From the NCBI RefSeq assembly GCF_000296465.1, contig NZ_JH815205.1, positions 387,109 to 451,108 of the forward strand: a DNA stretch of 64,000 nt, given 5' to 3'. This document shows positions 28,512 through 37,879 of the stretch, piece after piece. The notes beneath the pieces were generated by a model. That model did not search any database and was not told the DNA's origin. It worked only from the letters and a program-made list of their open reading frames with translations. How positions within the stretch are numbered: position 1 is the first letter of the stretch; every line of letters begins with the position of its first letter. This DNA comes from Barnesiella intestinihominis YIT 11860 (GTDB taxonomy: Bacteria > Bacteroidota > Bacteroidia > Bacteroidales > Barnesiellaceae). A program made the position numbers and the translations under genes.

Positions 28512-29852
28512 TTAGATTTTTTTATTTTCCCACTTTCCCCATTTCATATAAGCCGCCGAAAATAAAAGGATTCCAATGGCATAGATATGCTCTGTCGTCC
28601 AGCAAATAGCAACATCGACCCTCAGATAAAATATCATAATCGCCACATAGACGACATAGAGCACCAGCGCCATCAGTTCCAAAATAAACGCAGCACGAGT
28701 ATTGCCTGTCCCCGAAACCGACTGAAAATAGACATTCCCCGGAACTATAAAAATATAGGCAGAACAAAGGACAAACAGAGACGGAAGCGATGCCGAAATA
28801 AGATCGGGCATATCGGTGTAAATGCGCAAGATCCAATTGGGACAAAGGATAAAAAACAATATAATCAGAAACACAAACAAATATGCCATACGGATACACT
28901 GATTCAACGTGCCCCGTACATAGCGAGTATTTCCAGCTCCTATCAAATTACTGATGAGCGTACTACATGTCGAAGAGAACGTAATGACAATCATAAAAGG
29001 CAGGGCCGATACGTTACGAATAATATTCGTTATGGCCAACGATCGCTCGCCCAGATGTTCCACAGCGATAAAAAACAGGAACCACGTAGACATGGATATA
29101 AAATTTTGAACCATCGTCCATACAGAAATATTCAAAATATTTCCCAAAGGTTCTCCATTCCGCAAACCGAAGCGATTTAATCCATATTTTTTGACATCGA
29201 CTCGTACACGAGTGTAAACGACAAAGAAAATTACCGATACCAACTCGGCCAAAGAAGAACCGATGGCGGCTCCTGCAATTCCCATAGCCGGAAATCCCAA
29301 TTTCCCGAAAACCAGAATGTAATTAAACACGACATTCGACAATACCATGACAATCGAATTGAGTGTCAGAGTCTTTGTTTGGGTTGTTCCCACGAAAAAG
29401 GCGCGGAACATCACGGCTACGAATGAAAAGAAAAATCCATATACCCGCCAGCGAATATAACTTACGGCAGCTTCATGAACATGAGGCGAATCGATAAATC
29501 GTTCGAGAATCAAAGGCGAAACGAAATGAGAAGAGACAAACAGCACCAACGCTACTCCCAGCAAAAAATAGGTTCCCTTATAAAATATCGGGCCTATCTT
29601 CGCATAATTTCCTTCTCCGTTTCTCCGCCCCATAATGATTTGCGCTCCCAAGCTAAACCCGAAAGCAATCATATAAAATGTCATGTAATAGACTCCGGCA
29701 ATGGCCGAAGCTCCCAATTCGACTTCACCGACACGCCCCATAAAGGCGGTATCGGTCATGCCGATGAGTTGCTCCATAACGAGACTGATAAGAATCGGAT
29801 AGGCAATGAACCAAATCTGTTTATAGCTGAATTTTACCGGATTATTTCCCAT
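28512..29852 (-). CDS. MATE-family efflux transporter
   Basis: A 446-residue inner membrane protein with about 12 hydrophobic helices in two homologous halves. MATE hallmarks: YPILISLVMEQLIGMTDTAF at helix 1 and GTTQTKTLTLNSIVMVLSNV around helix 5; the second half begins about residue 240. Members expel organic cations or drugs using H+ or Na+ gradients; substrate unknown. The start overlaps the end of the DUF3109 gene by 11 bases, so the two are translationally linked. Confidence 0.93.
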   Translation of the reverse strand: MGNNPVKFSYKQIWFIAYPILISLVMEQLIGMTDTAFMGRVGEVELGASAIAGVYYMTFYMIAFGFSLGAQIIMGRRNGEGNYAKIGPIFYKGTYFLLGVALVLFVSSHFVSPLILERFIDSPHVHEAAVSYIRWRVYGFFFSFVAVMFRAFFVGTTQTKTLTLNSIVMVLSNVVFNYILVFGKLGFPAMGIAGAAIGSSLAELVSVIFFVVYTRVRVDVKKYGLNRFGLRNGEPLGNILNISVWTMVQNFISMSTWFLFFIAVEHLGERSLAITNIIRNVSALPFMIVITFSSTCSTLISNLIGAGNTRYVRGTLNQCIRMAYLFVFLIILFFILCPNWILRIYTDMPDLISASLPSLFVLCSAYIFIVPGNVYFQSVSGTGNTRAAFILELMALVLYVVYVAIMIFYLRVDVAICWTTEHIYAIGILLFSAAYMKWGKWENKKI

Positions 29853-30450
29853 ACTCTTTCAAATAAGCCTCGGCGGCTTCACAAAGATCGTTATACCACT
29901 TTTCTCCAAACCTGCGAATCAACGGTTCTTTCAAAAATTCGTAAACCCTCACTTTTTCCCGGCGGCCCAATACTTCGGCGGCCTTGCAAATTTTCCAACG
30001 GTGATAATTTACCGCCGCAAAGTCTTTGTATTCTTTCAAACGCACAGGATACAGATGACAGGAAACAGGCTTGTAAAAATCGATTTTCCCCTCTCGAAAC
30101 GCTTTCTCTACGGCACATTGGCACATTCCGTTTTTACCGTAACAGGTAAAAACACAATCCTTACCATTCACGATAGATGTCACCAAATCGCCCTCTTCAT
30201 CGACATAGGCAACTCCTTGCCGTTCGATAACGGCCTTCGCTTCGGGTAACAAATCGTCCCAGATAACCGGAAGAATTTCTTTCAGTTTACGACATTCTTC
30301 CTCGGAGACCGGAGCGCCGGCATCTCCCTCAATACAGCATGCCCCCAAACATTTTTCGAGATCACAGATAAAAAAGCGTTCTATGACATCGAGGCTCACC
30401 AGCGCACTACCTACTTGCAGCATAATTTCTTCGGATTCTATCGTTTTCAT
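29842..30450 (-). CDS. DUF3109 family cysteine-rich protein
   Basis: A 202-residue cytosolic protein rich in conserved cysteines: FFICDLEKCLGACC near residue 30, DCVFTCYGKNGMCQCAVE near 105, KPVSCHLYPVR near 130 and WKICKA near 150. The arrangement resembles the YkgJ/Fe-S or zinc-binding group. Function unknown. It overlaps the MATE gene and follows the gpmI terminator, so it probably starts a two-gene unit. ATG 30450 was used; an in-frame ATG nine codons later is an alternative. Confidence 0.85.
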   Translation of the reverse strand: MKTIESEEIMLQVGSALVSLDVIERFFICDLEKCLGACCIEGDAGAPVSEEECRKLKEILPVIWDDLLPEAKAVIERQGVAYVDEEGDLVTSIVNGKDCVFTCYGKNGMCQCAVEKAFREGKIDFYKPVSCHLYPVRLKEYKDFAAVNYHRWKICKAAEVLGRREKVRVYEFLKEPLIRRFGEKWYNDLCEAAEAYLKEYGK

Positions 30451-30461
30451 CTATCTTTATG

Positions 30462-30498
30462 AGGAAGAAAAGCCGGAACGCAAAGCATACGTTCCGGC
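30462..30498 (-). terminator. Terminator of gpmI
   Basis: GCCGGAACG (30472-30480) pairs with CGTTCCGGC (30490-30498); on the minus strand TTTTCTTCC follows the stem. Confidence 0.8.
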
Positions 30499-30520
30499 AT
30501 ATCGTCATCGTCGATCGTTG

Positions 30521-32035
30521 TTATTTCAACAAATCATGTCCTGTCATTTCGGCCGGCTGAGGCAATCCCATGATGTGGCAAATCGAGGGAGCTACATCGG
30601 CCAAAATACCATCTTCGACCCGTGCGTTCTTGTTCTCCGTCACATAAACGAAAGGCACAGGATTCAACGAGTGAGCCGTATTGGGTGTTCCATCGGCATT
30701 CTCGGCATTGTCAGCATTACCGTGATCAGCTATGATAATCACTTCGTAACCGTTGGCCTTAGCAGCCTCGACGGTATCGCGCACACAAGCATCGATAGCC
30801 ACGACAGCTTTTTCGATAGCCGAATAGACACCTGTATGTCCCACCATATCGCCGTTAGCATAGTTCACGACAATGAAGTCGTATTTATTTTCGTCGATGG
30901 CGGCTACCAATTTATCTTTCACTTCATAGGCACTCATCTCGGGTTTCAAGTCATAGGTAGCTACTTTGGGAGAAGGAACCAAAATACGATCCTCTCCCTC
31001 GAACGGAGTTTCGCGACCGCCGTTAAAGAAGAAAGTAACATGGGCGTATTTCTCGGTTTCGGCAATGTGCAACTGGGTTTTATGCGATTTCGACAAATAC
31101 TCGCCCAACGTGTTATGTACATTCTCTTTGTCGAAAAGAATATGAACACCCTTGAACGAGGCATCGTAAGGCGTCATGCAATAGTATTGCAAACCGGGAA
31201 TCGTGTGCATACCGGCCTCGGGCATATCTTGCTGCGTGAGCACAATCGTCAGCTCTTTGGCGCGGTCGTTACGGTAATTGAAGAAAATAACCACGTCGCC
31301 CTCCTTGATTCGCCCGTCGCAAGTCGTGTTTACGATAGGTTTGATAAATTCGTCGGTTACATCGGCATCATACGATTCCTGCATGGCTTGCACCATATTA
31401 TCCGATTTACGACCGATACCGTTTACCAAAAGGTCATAGGCTTCTTTCACCCGCTCCCAGCGTTTGTCGCGGTCCATCGCATAATATCGTCCGATAATAG
31501 AGGCTATCTTTCCGGCCGATTTAGCGCAATGAGCCTCCAACTCCTCGATAAATCCTTTACCGCTGCGAGGATCGGTGTCACGACCGTCCATGAAGCAGTG
31601 GATAAACGTATTTTCCAAACCATATTCTTTGGCGATGTCGCACAACTTGAACAAATGATCCAGCGAACTGTGCACCCCTCCATTAGAGGTCAGCCCCATA
31701 AAGTGGATATTCTTACCGTTGTCACGCGCATAAGAGAACGCAGAGACAATTTCTTTGTTCTGTAAAATGGAATTGTCGGCACAGGCTTTGTTGATCTTCA
31801 CCAAATCTTGATAGACGATACGTCCTGCACCGATATTGAGGTGACCTACTTCGGAATTTCCCATCTGACCATCGGGCAAACCCACATTCTCGCCACTTGC
31901 TTGCAACTGCGAATGAGGATAGGTTTTCAACAAATAGTCCCAATAAGGAGTGGGGGTATTATAAATCACATCTGCGTGCGAATGATTACCGATGCCCCAG
32001 CCGTCGAGAATCATCAATAGTGCTTTTTTACTCAT
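30521..32035 (-). CDS. gpmI: 2,3-bisphosphoglycerate-independent phosphoglycerate mutase
   Basis: A 504-residue manganese enzyme of glycolysis interconverting 3- and 2-phosphoglycerate. [19 protein letters not shown] carries the first metal aspartate; [18 protein letters not shown] holds the catalytic serine; [25 protein letters not shown] and [11 protein letters not shown] supply the rest of the metal and substrate site. Transcription is expected from repeat copy 5, leader about 120 bases. A 460-codon frame on the opposite strand is an antisense shadow. Confidence 0.96.
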   Translation of the reverse strand: MSKKALLMILDGWGIGNHSHADVIYNTPTPYWDYLLKTYPHSQLQASGENVGLPDGQMGNSEVGHLNIGAGRIVYQDLVKINKACADNSILQNKEIVSAFSYARDNGKNIHFMGLTSNGGVHSSLDHLFKLCDIAKEYGLENTFIHCFMDGRDTDPRSGKGFIEELEAHCAKSAGKIASIIGRYYAMDRDKRWERVKEAYDLLVNGIGRKSDNMVQAMQESYDADVTDEFIKPIVNTTCDGRIKEGDVVIFFNYRNDRAKELTIVLTQQDMPEAGMHTIPGLQYYCMTPYDASFKGVHILFDKENVHNTLGEYLSKSHKTQLHIAETEKYAHVTFFFNGGRETPFEGEDRILVPSPKVATYDLKPEMSAYEVKDKLVAAIDENKYDFIVVNYANGDMVGHTGVYSAIEKAVVAIDACVRDTVEAAKANGYEVIIIADHGNADNAENADGTPNTAHSLNPVPFVYVTENKNARVEDGILADVAPSICHIMGLPQPAEMTGHDLLK

Positions 32036-32163
32036 CTTCTATATCTATTTAGAGTTATCTAATTTCATATATCAACCGACAAAAACAATGCCGAACTTTC
32101 CGAAGAGAAACTCTCTACCCCGACATCTTTGCTTTCTCCGGATATCCCCTGCCAAATTGCGGG

Positions 32164-32330
32164 ACAAAGATAGCGAAAGATGAACACAGAGACAAACGGA
32201 AATCTCATTTCCGACTTGGCTATGCCGAACCGTATCCTATCTTCGTAGTGACAAAGATACGAAAAACCAAGAGCAGAAACAAATTTACTTGATTATACCG
32301 AGAGGAATATTATATTCAATTTATTTCAAC
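32164..32330 (-). promoter_or_regulatory. Promoter-bearing repeat, copy 5 (drives gpmI)
   Basis: Minus strand: palindrome GGAAAT-N3-ATTTCC (32198-32212), one base, TTTG (32193-32196), 20 bases, TATCTTTG (32165-32172). Second promoter: TTTG (32280-32283), 20 bases, TATCTTTG (32252-32259). The 100 bases around GGCTATGCCGAACCG and TAGTGACAAAGATAC align with copy 1 almost base for base. Confidence 0.85.
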
Positions 32331-32357
32331 AATCTTTTTAACTTCTGCCCCAAAAAC

Positions 32358-32398
32358 AAAAATCCCCGAAGGTTGCTTTACACCCCCCGAGGATTTTT
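32358..32398. terminator. Terminator of the leucine-rich repeat protein gene
   Basis: AAAAATCC (32358-32365) pairs with GGATTTTT (32391-32398) around a GC-rich imperfect loop, 12 bases beyond the stop codon of the minus-strand gene. Confidence 0.65.
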
Positions 32399-32410
32399 CC
32401 TATCGTGCAT

Positions 32411-34555
32411 TTACCGCTTTACGATTTTATACGTCCTGTTCTGGATACGACACAAGTACACACCTCGTTTGAGAGCCGACATGTCGAAAGTCATAGCCCC
32501 ACCGTAGGCCCTGTCCGAAAGCACCAACCGACCGGTCATATCGTACAAGGTAATAGATGTTCCCGTGGTTACCCCCTCGATATGCAACATATCGTCTACG
32601 GGATTGGGATAAATCGACACTTGGTCTGCTTCATGCTCCTCCACGGCATCGACATAGTGCACCGACACATGGCAAGTAGCCGTCAGTGCCCCATCGTTCA
32701 ACGATACGGTAATATCGGCCTCGCCCTCTTTGTTTGAATGAACAATCCCGGTTTCAGAAACCGTGGCTACCATCTCGTTACTGCTTGTCCAACGAAGGCC
32801 CGAAAAAGTAGCATGCTCGGGATAGACCGTAGCCAACAGAGACAAGGCTTCATCTTCACGGGTTATCTGGTAACTCTCTATATCGAGTATTAACTTTGTA
32901 GGAGCCACATCAGGGAAAGTCTCTATCGTATAGAAAAAACGCCACGGAGCCGTACGACGATAAACCTCCTCGGCCGATGCCGGCACCACCAGAGTGCCAT
33001 CGAGAGTAACTGTTGAAAATGTAGTCATCGTCGCTTCCGGGGGAGTAGCGCCCAAGCAAATAACCTTTGACAAATTTTTACAACCCGAAACATCTTGCAT
33101 GGTCAATATCATACTACCAACTGTCAACGTCGACAAATAGGCACACTCATTAAACTGCGGCGCACCACTAATCTTCCGCCCTATATATAGTGTATCAATC
33201 ATCATATTGCCACCATTGAAACACTTGCCTTCAATCAAAATAGGCCGATTCCCATCTTTTAGTTCCAATGATGAAACAGAGTCACAGTCCACAAACGACG
33301 AAAGAATAGAATCTACCGAAGCGGGTATAGACAAAGACTTTAACCGTCTACACTCCCCAAAAGCCTCAACACCTATTTTTTTAACTGAATTACCTATCGC
33401 AAGGTACTTCATATTGCTACACCCCTTAAAAGCATAGTCTTCTATACGTTCTACCTCATCGGGAATGGAAACAGATTGCAAACGACTACAAGAAGCAAAG
33501 GCAGATGTGCCTATGGTTGTTACACACTGAGGTATGTTTACTACTGTCAATCCTGTACAACCTTGAAAGAGAGAAGCCTCTATCCGCAATAAATTTTCTG
33601 GCAAAACGACACTTGTTAAACCGGTACAACCCTCGAAAGCACCTTCTCCAATATCCTTAATATTCATCAAATCGAGGGTACCCTGCAAAGGACAACCCTT
33701 ATATGCATAAGCTCCTATTTGCGAAACGCTCTTTGGAAGAGAAATCTGCTTCAACTGAGTGCAACCATAAAAGGCCGTGTCACCTATTACTTCCAAACCC
33801 TCGGGCAATACAATCTCAGTTAATTGGTTACAATTTCTAAAAGCCGATTTACCTATCCGTTTCACCTCTTCGGCTACTCGATAAATCCCCGAAAAATTTT
33901 TAGGGCAATACAACAATTCTCTCTTATCCTTACTATACAGCACGCCATCCTCAACCATAAAATAGGGATTCTCTTCGTCAACAGTAATCGAGGTCAAAGA
34001 ATCGGAGTTCAAAAATACATTCTCCCCTATCGTTTCTACCGATTTTCCCAAATGCACATGAGTCAGTCCAATACAGTTAGCAAACGCATAATTGCCTATT
34101 GTCTTTACCTTATCGGGAATAACAAGATCTCGCAACGAATAACACCCATAAAATCCATAATCACTTATTCCTAATAAGGCTTCCGGTAAATCAATTGATT
34201 TAATTCGACTGTAAGCCAAACTACCCAAAGAGCTGAGTGTATTCGGCAATTCCAGAGACGTTATCTTACTCACACAGGAATAATAATCCGGATAACTCGA
34301 TGAAAAACTTGTAACTCTAAAAACTTGCCTATTATAAGTTATAGTTTCAGGGATCGTTACAGCACCTCTATAAACAAACGGTTGCCAACCCACTCTAAAT
34401 TCCATATAAAGAGTCACAACGTTTGCTGTTTTTTCACTTTCAAAAACATAATACATTATATTATCAGATTGATAATAAGGATATTCTGGTGGATATCCAA
34501 ACGAAGGTGACATGTACAACATGGACAAAATCAACAACACCACTACTTTTTTCAT
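32411..34555 (-). CDS. BspA-like leucine-rich repeat protein with Big2 domain and T9SS sorting domain
   Basis: A 714-residue exported protein. Signal peptide 1-20 (ends PSFG), a beta-rich N-terminal part, then roughly 20 LRR_5/BspA repeats (for example LVIPDKVKTIGNYAFANC, IVLPEGLEVIGDTAFYGC) to about residue 545. A bacterial Ig-like Big2 domain follows (about 555-640; LSLLATVYPEHATFSGLRWT), then a clear T9SS type A domain (SIYPNPVDDMLHIEG ... LYDMTGRLV ... GVYLCRIQNRTYKIVKR). BspA proteins bind matrix proteins or other bacteria. ATG 34555 is preceded by AAGGAGG six bases upstream, an unusually good Shine-Dalgarno sequence for this phylum; the longer frame to 34636 lacks a signal peptide. Confidence 0.92.
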   Translation of the reverse strand: MKKVVVLLILSMLYMSPSFGYPPEYPYYQSDNIMYYVFESEKTANVVTLYMEFRVGWQPFVYRGAVTIPETITYNRQVFRVTSFSSSYPDYYSCVSKITSLELPNTLSSLGSLAYSRIKSIDLPEALLGISDYGFYGCYSLRDLVIPDKVKTIGNYAFANCIGLTHVHLGKSVETIGENVFLNSDSLTSITVDEENPYFMVEDGVLYSKDKRELLYCPKNFSGIYRVAEEVKRIGKSAFRNCNQLTEIVLPEGLEVIGDTAFYGCTQLKQISLPKSVSQIGAYAYKGCPLQGTLDLMNIKDIGEGAFEGCTGLTSVVLPENLLRIEASLFQGCTGLTVVNIPQCVTTIGTSAFASCSRLQSVSIPDEVERIEDYAFKGCSNMKYLAIGNSVKKIGVEAFGECRRLKSLSIPASVDSILSSFVDCDSVSSLELKDGNRPILIEGKCFNGGNMMIDTLYIGRKISGAPQFNECAYLSTLTVGSMILTMQDVSGCKNLSKVICLGATPPEATMTTFSTVTLDGTLVVPASAEEVYRRTAPWRFFYTIETFPDVAPTKLILDIESYQITREDEALSLLATVYPEHATFSGLRWTSSNEMVATVSETGIVHSNKEGEADITVSLNDGALTATCHVSVHYVDAVEEHEADQVSIYPNPVDDMLHIEGVTTGTSITLYDMTGRLVLSDRAYGGAMTFDMSALKRGVYLCRIQNRTYKIVKR

Positions 34556-34686
34556 AGTAAACCTCCTTATATTTTGTGTTTTGTAAAAGTAAGAAAAAAT
34601 CTGTTTTTCACAATAATCGGCAGCCACTTTTTTCAAAAATATTTTATATTATATCATCATGCCATAAAATCACTTCTTCCCGATTC

Positions 34687-34694
34687 TACTTTTG
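34687..34694 (+). promoter_or_regulatory. -7 element of the beta-helix protein gene
   Basis: TACTTTTG fits TAnnTTTG and lies 29 bases before ATG 34724. No convincing -33 element. Confidence 0.5.
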
Positions 34695-34723
34695 CCGTGT
34701 ATTAATCATTAAATTTTTTAATT

Positions 34724-37099
34724 ATGACAGCAAATGAAATTTTAGCGGATATCGAAAATTACGAAAAGTTCGATCCGGTTAAAGGAACAGTCGAAGGGAA
34801 AACTTATGTAGTAGTCCCGACTACTACAAAAACAGACAAAGATTCAGACGTCGTTATCAATAGGCATATCACCTTAGCCCACAACACAACGTTGATTTTT
34901 GCCGGAGGAAAAATCTCAGGGACAGGCACACTCACCGGCGACAATACTCGGTTGATAGCCCCTATCACCCAAATTTTTGGCGAAGACATCACAGTCGACG
35001 GCATTTGGGTAATGGATCGCGCCTATCCTCAATGGTTCGGGGCAAGAAACGATATTTCCAACAATGAATTTTGGCATCTGCGCGTTGCCTGCGAAGCAGC
35101 CAAATCTACCGAAGAGAACCCTCTCGCCCCCGAAGCTGAAAAAGACAAGATTGAAAAAGCTCGCGATACGGCCTTAAAAAACTTAAAAGCATGGAAAGTA
35201 GACTCCTCCGATGCCATCAACAAGGCCATGAAGCTGAAACATGCCGGAGAAGTATTTCTGCCCAAAGGAGAGTACGCCATTTGTAAAACTTTGAAAGTTC
35301 CTTATGGTATTGTACTTCGAGGAGAATTGGCCGACTATCGTTTTAACATAAGCGACGGACAATTGCCTGCCGGTGATTATCCATTAGGAGGAGACACTAC
35401 TCCCGACGACCTTTCGTCTTATTATAAATTGGGGACTGTTATTCGCCCCTTAAACACCAACTATCCGCTCACAGTCGATAGTGACGGGACGCCTATCACT
35501 TCGTTCGACAACAATTTTGCGGTTGTCATCAACCCCAACATTCACCCGAACGAGAATCATAATAAGGCATGGGAACAGGAATTTCCTCCTGCTTTCACTA
35601 CGATACGAGATATCCAGTTTAACAATTTTTGGACAGAGACTCCCAGCATGCGGGGAATCTATGCGATAGGCGGCATGAAAATCGAGAATGTCAGTTGGAG
35701 TCAATTCGTGCAAGCCGTAGCCACACCCGACGATATGTATTGCGACGGAAAGACCATTATCAACTGTGGTTTTAGTGCTCCTACGGGCTGCATATTCAAG
35801 GACTTTGTCTTCGAAACCTTAGTAGAAGAGCCCAAGAAAATAATAAAACGATTTGCTCAGGACCAAAAAGAGTATTACGCTTTCGATCTAAATGGATTAG
35901 GCGATAATCTCTACTTCCATCGGAATCACATGAATATGAATGAAATCGCCGGAGGATTGAAATTGTCGAAATCGAATGGGGCTCAAATTAGTTGCAATAT
36001 TATCAACGACAATATTACATTCTATGATTGCAAAGGCATTTCTTTTTCTGCCAACCACTGCGAAAATGGTATTCAAGTAAAAATATCCAATTCTCAAATC
36101 GTTTTTTCCAGTAACTATTTCCATAAAGGGTCAAAACCGACATTTCTCATTAGAGATAACAATGCGCGAGGATCGGTCAATGTGCAATCGTCTACAATAA
36201 CCCTACAAAACAACTCTTTGGTTTTCTTAGACCACGAAGATGAAAGTTCCAACCTTTATATCGGAAATATCAGTCCTTACGATATCCAAACCGACGGGTA
36301 TCTATCCTTGTCGATACAAAACACCTATCGATACCGTACTCCCAGAAATGCCGCAGGAAGCATGCACGGGTGTGGACTGGCCATTCTTAAAGAGATTTGG
36401 ACTATTGGAGAACCTGAGCCTGAATTGATTCCGTTTACCGAGTTCAACGATTTGAGTTATCTCTTATCCGGGAGCTCACTTATCAAGCCCAACTTCCATA
36501 TCGTACACAACCATGTGGTGAACAACACGCAATTTTTCCGAGCCTCGGCTATGCCCAACAACAATATCGTATGGTTCCTCGAAAAAGGCGCATACCATTA
36601 CCGCATGCAGACTATTTGGGATAAGAAACGACTAATCGGCAGTTCAACTTTAACCTTAGGCGATTTCAATTTAGGAGAAATTGGTTCTAATCCCAACATG
36701 GGAAAACCGCAAGGTCTCTTGTTGAATATAGGGGCTAATTCTTATGACGGTCCCAGCGACGGAAATGGCAACCAAGTAGTCATTCGACTCATGCGAGCCC
36801 GTGCGAACGGGAATACAGCTTATCACAGTATTGAAATTCCCGTTTGCGGAACCCGCTTCCTATATGACAATGGTCTGTCGGTATGCGGCTTCAAATGGAA
36901 GCAAGAAACATCGATCGCCCCGTTGACAGTCAACACCATGATCCAATCTATCCACTTTGTCGGCGACAACGTTGTCTGCAAAGGAACCGCTTGTCCTACC
37001 GTTGGCGAGTGGACTGTGGGTGACATTGTTTACAACACAGGTACGGCATCGAACAATGCCATGTGGATATACACTGCAAACGGCTGGCAAGCCCGATAA
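34724..37099 (+). CDS. Orphan right-handed beta-helix (pectate-lyase-3-like) protein without signal peptide
   Basis: A 791-residue protein starting MTANEILADIENYEKFDPVKG with no hydrophobic leader. Residues about 25-100 resemble a capping domain (INRHITLAHNTTLIFAGGKI). RAYPQWFGARNDIS at about 103 matches the 'WFGA' entry motif of pectate-lyase-3/tailspike helices, here separated by a helical charged insert (about 125-160) from SSDAINKAMKLKHAGEVFLPKGEY. Residues 200-520 carry beta-helix rungs (GAQISCNIINDNITFYDCKG). The C terminus ends TGTASNNAMWIYTANGWQAR, like phage fibre/spike tails. It could be a tailspike-like depolymerase, a prophage relic or a non-classically exported protein. An IS remnant starts 22 bases downstream. 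Confidence 0.7.
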   Translation: MTANEILADIENYEKFDPVKGTVEGKTYVVVPTTTKTDKDSDVVINRHITLAHNTTLIFAGGKISGTGTLTGDNTRLIAPITQIFGEDITVDGIWVMDRAYPQWFGARNDISNNEFWHLRVACEAAKSTEENPLAPEAEKDKIEKARDTALKNLKAWKVDSSDAINKAMKLKHAGEVFLPKGEYAICKTLKVPYGIVLRGELADYRFNISDGQLPAGDYPLGGDTTPDDLSSYYKLGTVIRPLNTNYPLTVDSDGTPITSFDNNFAVVINPNIHPNENHNKAWEQEFPPAFTTIRDIQFNNFWTETPSMRGIYAIGGMKIENVSWSQFVQAVATPDDMYCDGKTIINCGFSAPTGCIFKDFVFETLVEEPKKIIKRFAQDQKEYYAFDLNGLGDNLYFHRNHMNMNEIAGGLKLSKSNGAQISCNIINDNITFYDCKGISFSANHCENGIQVKISNSQIVFSSNYFHKGSKPTFLIRDNNARGSVNVQSSTITLQNNSLVFLDHEDESSNLYIGNISPYDIQTDGYLSLSIQNTYRYRTPRNAAGSMHGCGLAILKEIWTIGEPEPELIPFTEFNDLSYLLSGSSLIKPNFHIVHNHVVNNTQFFRASAMPNNNIVWFLEKGAYHYRMQTIWDKKRLIGSSTLTLGDFNLGEIGSNPNMGKPQGLLLNIGANSYDGPSDGNGNQVVIRLMRARANGNTAYHSIEIPVCGTRFLYDNGLSVCGFKWKQETSIAPLTVNTMIQSIHFVGDNVVCKGTACPTVGEWTVGDIVYNTGTASNNAMWIYTANGWQAR

Positions 37100-37118
37100 A
37101 AAATAGATGAGCTCTACT

Positions 37119-37222
37119 TAGAAGCTGTTTTAAATTTATTGAGAAATAACATTATCATTGCAAGCAGGTATGTTCCGGCCATATTGAGCCCCCGTCTCGG
37201 AATAAATTTAAAACAGCTTCTT
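37119..37222 (-). mobile_element. Deleted IS remnant (MITE-like) with 20-bp inverted repeats
   Basis: GAAGCTGTTTTAAATTTATT (37121-37140) and AATAAATTTAAAACAGCTTC (37201-37220) are perfect inverted repeats around 60 bp. On the minus strand the interior runs in one open frame into the distal repeat, giving NMAGTYLLAMIMLFLNKFKT followed by ASK and a stop, which looks like the C terminus of an IS transposase whose tail is encoded by the inverted repeat. Thus it seems to be an IS deleted for almost all of its transposase. Confidence 0.7.
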
Positions 37223-37229
37223 AAAACAT

Positions 37230-37262
37230 AAAAACCGCACCGAATATTCGGTGCGGTTTTTA
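37230..37262 (-). terminator. Terminator of rplS
   Basis: AAAAACCGCACCGAA / TTCGGTGCGGTTTTT, a perfect palindromic hairpin 19 bases after the rplS stop. Confidence 0.92.
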
Positions 37263-37280
37263 TATGCCTTGTAAGAAAGA

Positions 37281-37628
37281 TTAAACTCTTCTTTCTTTAA
37301 TACGGGCTTTTTTACCGGTCAACGCACGCAGATAATAAAGTTTAGCGCGACGTACTTTACCGCGACGGTTCACTACAATCTCTTCGATGAAAGGCGACTC
37401 GATGGGGAAAATTCTTTCCACACCTACATTACCCGACATTTTACGAACCGTGAAACGCTTTTTGTTACCGTGACCCGAGATACGGATAACATCTCCGCGG
37501 AATTGCTGGATACGCTCTTTGTTACCCTCTTTGATACGGTAAGATACGGTAACAGTGTCACCACTACGAAACTCGGGGTGCTCTTTACCGCATGCGAATG
37601 CTTCTTCTGCAATCTTTACTAAATCCAT
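37281..37628 (-). CDS. rplS: 50S ribosomal protein L19
   Basis: A 115-residue ribosomal protein at the 30S-50S interface. Conserved parts: [39 protein letters not shown] and [20 protein letters not shown]. Full length, single-gene unit with its own terminator. The 250 bases between it and the divergent metallophosphatase gene must hold both promoters; no perfect consensus was found there. Confidence 0.98.
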   Translation of the reverse strand: MDLVKIAEEAFACGKEHPEFRSGDTVTVSYRIKEGNKERIQQFRGDVIRISGHGNKKRFTVRKMSGNVGVERIFPIESPFIEEIVVNRRGKVRRAKLYYLRALTGKKARIKERRV

Positions 37629-37879
37629 TTTTAATAGCTATTTAAAATGTTCATACTGAAACGTAATTTAACAGGCCACTTCTCCTGCCAGAGATTACGA
37701 AAAGCGGGGCAAAGTAACGACTTTTTCGCCACATAAACAAATATGCCGTCGATTTTTTCAGACAAACCGCTCTTGCAAGGTTAACAAAATTCAATCTTGG
37801 GAACAATTTTTGATATATTATCTTCAAATTTGTAATTTCGTCCAAGAGAAAAAAACGACATACTAACATTCTTCACATC

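Noticed and set aside
30383-31765. 460-codon open frame on the plus strand
   Set aside because: Lies fully antisense to gpmI, which has all catalytic motifs; composition is that of a shadow frame.
34724-37222. Prophage containing the tailspike-like gene
   Set aside because: No capsid, portal, terminase, lysis or integrase gene lies on either side; only a single phage-like protein is present.
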